This document shows, in pieces, positions 32,564 through 40,720 of a DNA stretch of 40,720 nt. The stretch's first letter is position 1. Each line of letters begins with the position of its first letter. The notes beneath the pieces were generated by a model. That model was given only the letters and a program-made list of their open reading frames with translations, did not search any database and had not been told where the DNA came from. The DNA lies in assembly GCF_000485595.1 (NCBI RefSeq), contig NW_014577131.1, forward strand, positions 1-40,720, given 5' to 3'. A program made the position numbers and the translations under genes. Source of the stretch: Priapulus caudatus. Lineage: Eukaryota > Priapulida > Priapulimorpha > Priapulimorphida > Priapulidae.

Positions 32564-34234
32564 CTAGCGCACGATCTTCATGCAGACCTGGCATCGACTC
32601 ACCCGCTGTCGTAGGCTACCTGCCTTCAGCGTCTGCGACTGCGGTATAGAGAACTGATCGTCCTCGCCCACGGTCGTCAACCAAAAGCTAAGTTTATTCG
32701 CGAAATAGTGGCAACTACCGCGAGCGCCGTTGCACTCGATGAATGGAGTAGAGCGGAAATCTTCCAGGCAACTACCTGGGCTGGACAGGGACTGGCCACC
32801 TCCCTCGCCTCCCGCAGCAGTGTGCTAAAGGAAATGAGAGAAAGGAAGAACACAAGTCAGTACTATGAAAGAGACAATATCGCCGCTGACGTCTAGAGGC
32901 ATCTTTAATATGTGTGTCTATCAATAATGCGTTTTGCTGTGCGTATACAAATTATACAGAATTGAACGTAATTATGACAAAAATTGCAGAAACGTGGTGC
33001 TCGTGATAAAATTAACCTCGAACAACCGCCCCGTGCCAATCTCTCTAACCCATGCAAAATAACGCCGAGTGCCCATTACACACCCACAGTCTCCTAATGC
33101 AGAGCGTCCAAACACGAACGATGTCTCTGCCGACTATCTATATATTTTCTTGCAAAGGTGAACTAACCATGGCGAAACTGTAACCAATCCAAAGACCTTG
33201 CCATCCTCCTGGGCAGTCTGGGATCATCATCGACTGGCTGTGCACGGCAATTGTGTTAGCCTGAGACTCGCACACGGTGCAGCGACTGAAACGTAAGAAC
33301 ACAGGTGTCAGGCATCACGCTCGCATTTCATTCGTGAAGAATACCAAAATTATTAATTAATTAATTTATTGTTACGGTATTTTTCTTCTGTGTCTATATA
33401 TTCGTTATGTAAACATGACCAGCGCGCATTTTAAATGCAGTAACCTCTTCCGGTTTATTTCTTGCGGCGCATCATTCGTTGCTGAAGCAACAATATTTTC
33501 AGTCAAAGCAGGTGAAGCTAACACAGCTATTCCAGGGTGTATACAGACTCTCGCAGTCTTTCACATACCTGATGTATGGCTGAATCGCCGTCTCCATGAC
33601 CGGCATCATAGGAATAGGCTGGTTAGTGGACAGCCAGTAGGATTTGTCGTTTCTCGATGCATAGTTGCAGACGCTGTTAAAATTGCAGAAGACGAATGGC
33701 ATAGTGCTGAACCTTTGCAGACAAGAACCAGCATAACCTGAAAAATGTAAATACGCAATGATAATCTAATAGTAATCAGAAAATCCAACATGATCTCCTG
33801 TACGTGAGTCCATCGGCAATGCCTACGCACATTATATACGTTGACCATTTTAAAGAAATACGTCCGCGTGCGTCTATGCGTGCGCGTGTGATTATGCGTG
33901 TGTACATATATATGCACGTGCACGTGTGCGTCTGTGCGTGCACATGTGCGCAACGCAAAGTTTAGGTGTTTTTAACTGAGCAGGTTTTCCTTCGCGGATA
34001 TTCCTCTTCCTCCATCGGACCACACGCTACATGCAAACTCACCAAGATCCTGATGATGCGCCTTCTCGTTGCCTTCGATGTAGAGCAAGCTGTATCCCTC
34101 CCACAGCTTGACCATGTTTTGTGGGCAGATGGGCGTCGAAGTGGTCTGACTGTGTCGAACAAGCATGAAGCCTGTGGGAATCACGTTTCCTGGTCGACCT
34201 GCTCGGCCCGGCTCTCCCAAGGGTCCACGGGTAC
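32564..34234 (-). other. NC1 domain exons of the collagen IV chain
   Basis: The NC1 domain starts within exon 34234-34043 after the last triplets ([13 protein letters not shown]), at about FMLVRHSQT. It comprises two homologous halves: the first with HSQT...CP...GYSLLY, GSCL..FSTMPF.FCN and NYASRND.SYWLS; the second with HSQ...CP...[24 protein letters not shown] and CHYFANK.SFWL. Cysteines are 1, 3, 3 and 5 in the four exons. NC1 drives chain selection, trimerisation and head-to-head hexamer formation outside the cell. Confidence 0.93.
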
Positions 34235-34293
34235 CTGTACAATGCGACACAAGTTAATGCATTAATAAATGTGTCCACATATATTTATGTGCG

Positions 34294-34338
<45 letters not shown>

Positions 34339-34353
34339 GCGTGTGCGTGTGTG

Positions 34354-34434
<81 letters not shown>

Positions 34435-35758
34435 TGTGTGTGACTATGCCACTATTTCTATAACATACTAATTAAGCATGTAAAAATCAGAGGGAATTTA
34501 TTATAGGTTATCATTTTAGTAATACAGGCTTTCAATACAACAGCACAAAACACTGCTTCTCCGGTTCAAAGTCGCGTTAAAACCTATCGATGGTTCATAG
34601 TCGGATAATAAGAGACTGGGCAATCAAAGCCTTAAATAGATGTCTCTGTGACGCTAACACCCTTACCTGGCAAGCCTTGTTCTCCTGGTGGTCCATCTAG
34701 ACCAGGAAGACCACGTGGGCCTGGAAGTCCATCCACTCCTGGCAATCCTGAATCGCCCTTCCCTCCAGCCAATCCTGGGAATCCTGGGGATCCGTCACGA
34801 CCAGATTCTCCCTTAGGTCCATCGAGACCCGGATATCCTGAATCGCCCTTCGCACCCTTGTCAACTGTTTGCGCAGAGATTGAAACGATTTAATTGATTT
34901 CAATAATTATCTATCACATTCTTACAACATTTTATAGCATTTATAAACAAATGATGCAGAAAACGTTCGATTAAAATGCGACAGAGGTATGAGCAGTAGC
35001 GGGAATGGATAAGCAAATCGTATTCACTTCAGCATTGCTTTTGGGAGAAATTATTTATTGTAGTGACATTGATTTTGTGTTAGCGAAAGATCTATAATAA
35101 ACTTACACTGAGGTCCTGGTGCCGGTTCTCCCTTGAGTCCTCTCAATCCGAAATCACCTATTTACAAGAAAATACGTAACGTGAGTATTATACAGGATCA
35201 TAATCACGGTTCAGCTTGTATATGTTTGAAAAAACACAAATCAAGAAACGTTGATGTTGATCAAGAAACGTTGATCAAGGAATGTTGATCAAGAAACGTT
35301 GATCAAGAAACAAATCAAAAGCAAAATGTTGTAAAAGCACAAATCAATAAACGTCAAGGTATACATCAACAACGACTATATAGCTCTTGAGGATCCGAAA
35401 ATTGGCCAATAGAGGCTTTATCACAAGATCTTATTAGTCGTATTTCATAACAGACTTACCTTAAAGAGACACCGCACGTGTTACATTAACACCGCACATG
35501 TTACATTAGACAGCACATGTTACGTTATGATTCGTGTAGGGTTACTAGGTAGATTTAGATGACCATCAGACTCACCCTTTACTCCCGGCAAGCCTGGAAG
35601 ACCATCGCTGCCACGATCACCCTTAGCACCATCTCTGCCTGGCAGTCCGCTACGACCCGAGTCACCGCGCTCTCCATCTTGTCCATCGAGTCCATTTAGC
35701 CCATCTTGACCTATTATTGAGAGAGGAAAACGATTTAGAGAGTAAGTGAGAATGAGTA

Positions 35759-35800
<42 letters not shown>

Positions 35801-38188
35801 CGAGAGAGAGGGGCGAGAGATAAGTGAAATACACGCAAATGAGTAAACGATTCGCTCTAGTGTGTGGAAAATTCAGTCTATCAATTATATACGGAACATC
35901 GCGAGAAAAAATCACACAAAGAGGAAAATGACACAAGTGGGATACATTGATGAATGCGAGGCATGTCACCCAATCCTTATATTCCATCTCTCCTTTAACC
36001 ACTACATTAAGGGTAGTGTTGATAGCGAGCGTGAAATAACAGGCGTAGTACCGCATGATCACAATTTACCTCCTGGTCCACAGTCGCCCTGTTCTCCGTC
36101 GCGGCCATTGTAACCTCTATCTCCCTTAACGCCTGGTAGACCGGGTAGACCGTCACGTCCTGAGGTGCCTGGCTCTCCGTCTTGTCCTGGGAAGCCTGAT
36201 GGTCCGGGCAGTCCCGAGTCTCCCTATCACATCACGCAGCGAGGTTAGCGTCACGAAACATACGATAGTCAGACTATATAGAGATAATGATATAGATAAT
36301 GATAAATGCGTTTCATGTAACCCGTTAGCAGCGGTTTCGACGCCCCATCTATGGTTGTCTTAGTCTCTGTTATAGTTGCTAATAAAATATCGCTTACGTC
36401 ATCGCGAAATCCGATGAACATATTTTGAGCCCAATTAAACGTTAGTTTCGAAATTCGACTAGCGTTTGCGGCTCGAGTGTTCGATTGCCAATTTTACTTT
36501 ATTAGCAAATTTACTCCAATTTCTATCTTTGTTTAGCAGCGACTCACCTTTCTGCCTTCTCTGCCGGAAAGCCCATCTGCGCCTGGTAGACCTGGCAATC
36601 CGGGAAGACCATCCTGTCCGTCATCTCCCTTAGCTCCTGGCCTTCCTGGTACACCATCCCGACCGGGACGGCCCGCATCACCCTTATCTCCCGCCACACC
36701 CAGTCCCGGAAGACCTGCTTCACCCTTGACACCAGGGAAGCCGTCGATTCCTACAATCGATAACAGTGAGCGATATATTACGAGGAGACCATAGATATTT
36801 TCATGCAGCAATAGCAGGGTGTGAGCATTCCCTGATAACCAGATTCGATAGCGGCCACCGATTAAGTCACATCGCATCAATTTACGTCTCTACAAAAATG
36901 TGACATCGTGCAAGTCCGTTGATATTATCAAGAGCTAATAAATATTTATTAGCTCTTGATATTATGTGACAAACGTGCTACGTTGCTGTGTGCAGAGTTG
37001 TCGTCTGCTGTGTGTACAGAGATGTCATCTGCTGTGTACAGAGATGTCGTCTGCTGTGTGTACAGAGATGTCGTCTGCTGTGTACAGAGATGTCGTCTGC
37101 TGTGTACAGAGTTGTCATCTGCTGTGTACAGAGATGCCATCTGCTGTGTACAGAGATGTCATCTGCTGTGTACAGAGATGTCATGTGATGTGTACAGAGA
37201 TGCCATCTGCTGCGTGTACACAGATGTCATCTGCTGCGTACACAGATGTCTGTCATCTGCTGTGTATGCAGAGATGTCGTCTGCTTCTCACCTGAATCTC
37301 CGCGTCTTCCTGGCTCGCCGTCTCTTCCTGGAAGACCGTCGCGTCCTGAGTCGCCCTTCAATCCCGCCAGACCTGGCAGGCCTTCACGGCCCGGAAGTCC
37401 CGACTCTCCCGGTTCACCGTAATCTCCCGGAAGTCCTGGTTCGCCGTCCAGACCGGGAAGACCGTCGGATCCTGGGACCAGAGAGAGAAGGCTGCGCGTT
37501 AGAGGTGAAGTGCATGACGCGAGCGAGCGCGGCTGTCGCTCGATGGAATCACCATAGCGATGAGCATTATTATTAACCCCTCCCCCTCCCCACGCCCCAC
37601 GCCGAAATAGACGTATTGGTTAAATATAATTATTACAATAATTATATTTAAAATAAAATAGATGTGTGAACGCGATCGTGCCGAGATTGTTGTGCGTACA
37701 GGTTGGTGCAGGCGTGCGCAATGGTGGGTGGCCTAATCTGACATACCTGGGCCACCGGGTATGCCTCCCTCTCCCTTCTGTCCCCAGTTTCCGGGCGCAC
37801 CGTCGCGACCTGGCAGTCCCGGATTTCCACTCGGTCCTTCCGGTCCCCGTAATCCCGGTAGTCCCGCCAAGCCGCTGTCTCCCTTCATGCCGTCGATACC
37901 CGGATAGCCGTCGTTACCGCGAGCGCCCTTCGCTCCGGGAAATCCGTCTCTTCCGGGCAGTCCGGCCGGTCCGCTGGGTCCGACATCACCCTGAAAGTGT
38001 AACGAGTGCGGTGACAACTTTCCTCGGTCGCCACGCGCGTCGTATACCTGGCGACGATCCAGCGACGTGTGGTGGGGAAGGGGAGGGAGGAGAGAGAGAT
38101 TCGACATTCCTGCAGCGTCTATTACGTTAGTACATCGTCACCTCATTGGATTTCACGCCAACCGAAAGGCGTTGCAAATATGATAAAA

Positions 38189-38219
<31 letters not shown>

Positions 38220-39724
38220 ACTCTGGGTATTAACTACAGTCGATACATAACGGGAGGTTTGGAAATTCACAATAGTCATTGATAACATTCATCGATGAAT
38301 GTATGACTATAGCTTCGCCGATTATTGGCATTCATCCACACGTCAGATTGTCTGCATCATTTACTAACCTTTAATCCGGACGTGCCCGGGAACCCAGGCA
38401 TGCCTGCGACTCCCTTCATGCCGGGAAGACCTGGCAGGCCGGGTAGCCCATCCTGTCCGGGTCTGCCTGATTCTCCGCTAGGTCCCTCTGGTCCAAAGCC
38501 TGGCTCGCCTCTGTCTCCCTTACCACCTGGCTGTCCGTCAAGTCCTGAAGAAAACAAGTTGAAGATATCAATAGGTTTAGCCGCCTCAATCGTACGCAGA
38601 AGCGAATGGCTTTCACTCTTACTTATATTTACCGCAATGCTAGATATACGACGTGCTGTCTCCTGACATCAAACGAAAAGGATTTTTCTCTGCTTACTTA
38701 CCTGGCAGTCCCGGTGCTCCTGCTCTACCCGGGGCTCCTGGGAAGCCATTCTCTCCAGGTTCTCCCTCTCGTGCAACGGATCCTGGTTCACCTTTAACAC
38801 CATCGCGACCGGAAATACCTGGATCTCCGCTGCTACCTGTAACCATGAATTCACGTTAGAAGCTTTTCTTTAAACATTGCGCGTTAAAATGAAATGTGTG
38901 CGAAATTACACAGGTTTATATTCGTTTGCCGCGATTACTATTTTACTATGTCATATCAAGCTCGATAATAAAAGTACCACAGACAATTGGCTGTGGGCGC
39001 TTGCTTGCATGCCACTGCACGTTCACACTGCATGGTTTACAATCGCAATATATTTGTGTTTTTACATTATAATATTTACCTATACAACATATTTCAATAC
39101 TTCATTGATGTTCATGATAAACAGTATACAAAAACACAAATATATAGAGACCACAGAGGTACCAAAATAAACTAGCCGTAGAAAGCACCAACTAGCTCAC
39201 GAAAGGCGAATAACTCACTAACCTTTGGGTCCGCTGAGGCCTGGGAGGCCATCCAACCCGCCCATTCCTCTGCCTCCCTTTTCGCCTGGGAATCCTGGCA
39301 AACCATCACGACCTGGTGTTCCTGGTTCACCCAGACGTCCACTCAGTCCTGGGCTACCCTTTGCTCCTACACATACAGTGCACAAATTACTACCGCATAA
39401 GCTGTAGGTCATAAGCTTTATTGTTATTTTATTTTAGCTCGGATCGCGAATTGCAATCATTAAAACTAGAATATTTATGCGATAACGAACTCGATTTCCC
39501 TCGACTATACAGCGCAGTCGTCGCGCGGACGATTAGATTCAAACATCACAAACCTGGCAGTCCTGGCAACCCGGGTAGTCCGTCACGGCCCGATGGTCCA
39601 CCGCGGCCAGGGTAACCCTTCTCTCCCACAGGTCCATCAAGGCCGGGTAGGCCCGCATCTCCCTTATCACCGGGGCGGCCGGGCAGCCCGTCAAAACCTG
39701 GACCGCCATTCTCACCATGATCGC
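32564..39724 (-). CDS. COL4A2: Collagen type IV alpha chain, alpha-2-like, 3' part of the gene
   Basis: A basement-membrane network collagen. Fifteen exons, all in phase: 39724-39554, 39366-39223, 38836-38702, 38544-38369, 37990-37747, 37471-37292, 36750-36548, 36223-36070, 35710-35576, 35157-35107, 34864-34667, 34234-34043, 33737-33569, 33285-33168, 32824-32564. The first eleven encode Gly-X-Y triplets with type-IV interruptions (GLGVAG, GSVAREG, PAPGPQFDKG). The last four give the NC1 domain with all 12 cysteines. The NC1 reads [33 protein letters not shown] and ending SRCQVCMK, closer to vertebrate alpha-2 than alpha-1. About 843 residues are present; the family has about 1700, so the signal peptide, 7S domain and first half lie beyond the window. 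The exact orthology within the alpha-2/4/6 group is inferred. Confidence 0.9.
34290..34442. repeat. (TG)n microsatellite in a collagen intron
   Basis: About 150 bases of nearly pure TG between the NC1 exon at 34234-34043 and the exon at 34864-34667. Confidence 0.95.
35230..35312. repeat. GTTGATCAAGAAAC short tandem repeat
   Basis: Four to five copies of a 14-17 bp unit in the collagen intron between exons 35710-35576 and 35157-35107. A GA microsatellite (35762-35812) and further AT-rich intron lie nearby. Confidence 0.85.
36985..37288. repeat. 22-bp tandem array abutting a collagen splice donor
   Basis: About fourteen units of GTGTACAGAGATGTCATCTGCT with small variants (GATGTCG, GATGCC, GAGTTG). 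The last partial unit runs to within a few bases of the donor of exon 37471-37292, so the array is the first sequence of that intron. Open frames in it are artefacts. Confidence 0.92.
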
Positions 39725-39774
39725 CTGCAAGGATTTTACCAAATTTGTAGGTCAATTTGCCTAATATATGATAA

Positions 39775-39905
39775 TGATGCCTATATAATAATAATGATGG
39801 TGATGATTGATGATGATGATGATGATGATGATGATAACGATGTTGATGATGTTAATGATAATGATAATAATAATAATATTAATAACAATAATGATGAAAA
39901 ATAAT
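39775..39905. repeat. (GAT)n and AAT-rich microsatellite
   Basis: GATGAT repeats followed by AATAATAAC-type repeats, upstream of the first collagen exon in the window. 39906-40190 is unremarkable intron. Confidence 0.9.
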
Positions 39906-40194
39906 GGGTTAATTAATCCCTCTACAGAGTTTAAGCCGTTGCAATCAACATGGCCTAAATAACAAAAACTGCACTGTAAACATGAAAGATAACTGCAGAG
40001 ATCTAATCAACAGTGACTGGCACGGTGTTACACGAATATTAGGTGTGAATATTAGTAATGCTGAAGGGGTCGTTGTCGTATCAGGTACTACAGATATGTA
40101 CCCGAGGTACGTATATGTATATACACAAGTGTACCAGACCTGTATCTTCTCAGCATATATGTACCCTGTGTTTACATAAACGTACCTGCCCCTG

Positions 40195-40720
40195 AGATGG
40201 AAATCGAATAAAGACGGACATGGAGGAGGAGTAGGGGGCAGGAGGAGGAGGAGGAGGAGGAGGAGGAGGAGGAGAAGGAGGAGGGGAGAAGGTGATGGAG
40301 TAGGGAGAGTAGGAGGAGGGGAGGAAGAGGAGGAGGAAGAGAGGAGGAGTGAAAGGAGGAGAAGCGGAGAAGGTGATGGAGATCGAATGAAGACGGTCAT
40401 AGAGGAGGAGGGAGGAGGGGGAAAAGGAGAAGAGGAGGGAGGGAGGAGGAGCGGAGAAGGTGATGGAGATCAAATGAAGACGGTCATGGAGGAGAAGTAG
40501 GGGGCAGGAGGAGAAGGAGGAGGAGGAGAAGGAGGAGGAGGAGGAAGAGGGGAGAAAGTAATGGAGTAGAGGGAGGAGGAGGAGAAAGAGGAGGAGAGGA
40601 GGAGGAGAGGAGGGGGAAGAGGAGGAGCGGAGAAGATGATGGAGATCGAATGAAGACGGTCATGGAGGAGGAGTAGGAGGCAGGAGGAGGAGGAGGAGGA
40701 GGAGAAGGAGGAGGAGGAGA
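40195..40720. repeat. GGA-rich purine satellite at the window end
   Basis: GGAGGA runs with an embedded longer unit, GGAGATCGAATGAAGACGGTC, recurring at about 40203, 40378, 40463 and 40642, suggesting higher-order periods of roughly 85-180 bp. It lies inside a collagen intron. The strand is strongly purine-biased. Confidence 0.92.

Noticed and set aside
32600-32680. Apparent loss of the NC1 lysine used in the sulfilimine cross-link (segment DDQFSIPQS)
   Set aside because: Vertebrate alpha-2 chains, as I recall them, also lack the alpha-1-type FKKP at this spot, so in an alpha-2-like chain this is not a clear loss.
34648-34893. Plus-strand collagen-like frames (Pro-Gly-Ser-Pro) opposite the collagen exons, also at 38325-38859 and 39225-39407
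   Set aside because: The complement of GGN-CCN codons also reads as Gly and Pro. The minus strand has consistent splice sites, phase and the NC1 domain, so these are mirror images.
1-40720. tRNA, rRNA genes or CRISPR arrays
   Set aside because: I saw no cloverleaf with A and B boxes, no rRNA core and no repeat-spacer structure. The tandem arrays lack unique spacers and this is animal DNA.

Overview
The window is animal (metazoan) nuclear DNA. It carries intron-rich protein genes with GT-AG junctions whose phases chain perfectly, animal-specific collagen IV, mitochondrial fatty-acid oxidation and Integrator genes, vertebrate-type TTAGGG repeats inside mobile elements, and very abundant microsatellites. 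The dense simple repeats and numerous small inverted-repeat transposons suggest a non-vertebrate, probably marine, animal. I cannot name the phylum from sequence alone. One N at 946 marks an assembly join, and some repeat units carry indel noise like that of long reads.

Five genes lie along the window: INTS5 (+, 5' end missing, 2058-9374, plus an upstream exon at 1486-1741 in the wrong orientation); an uncharacterised four-transmembrane protein (+, 11834-14211, 295 aa, complete); ANKRD39 (-, 16050-14918, 187 aa, complete); ACADVL, very long-chain acyl-CoA dehydrogenase (+, 18022-28936, 632 aa, complete); and an alpha-2-type collagen IV chain (-, 39724-32564, the last 15 exons including the whole NC1 domain; the 5' part lies beyond the window). 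ANKRD39 and ACADVL are divergent across about 2 kb. The tetraspan gene and ANKRD39 converge, as do ACADVL and the collagen gene. The genes are unrelated in function: housekeeping RNA processing, an orphan membrane protein, an ankyrin adaptor, mitochondrial beta-oxidation and basement membrane.

Region by region: 1-2000 is microsatellite and an inverted-repeat minisatellite that flanks the flipped INTS5 exon. 2058-9374 is INTS5, one intron of which holds about 13 extra tandem copies of its own 3' splice site plus a TTAA-flanked transposon. 9.4-11.8 kb is intergenic with a CACGTG-rich foldback element. 11.8-16.05 kb holds the tetraspan gene and ANKRD39. 16.05-18 kb and the first two ACADVL introns are rich in mobile elements: a 360-bp foldback, two copies of a MITE carrying TTAGGG repeats, a perfect palindrome, a non-LTR retrotransposon tail and the 3' end of an LTR retrotransposon. 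22.4-28.9 kb is the rest of ACADVL. 28.9-32.5 kb holds two opposing 3' UTR regions. 32.5-39.7 kb is collagen IV. The window ends in a GGA-rich satellite.

The most notable observations are the inverted INTS5 exon (a single inversion of about 1183-1850 would restore both exon collinearity and repeat orientation), the tandem array of decoy splice acceptors, and the MITE with internal telomere-like repeats and a 9-bp target duplication.
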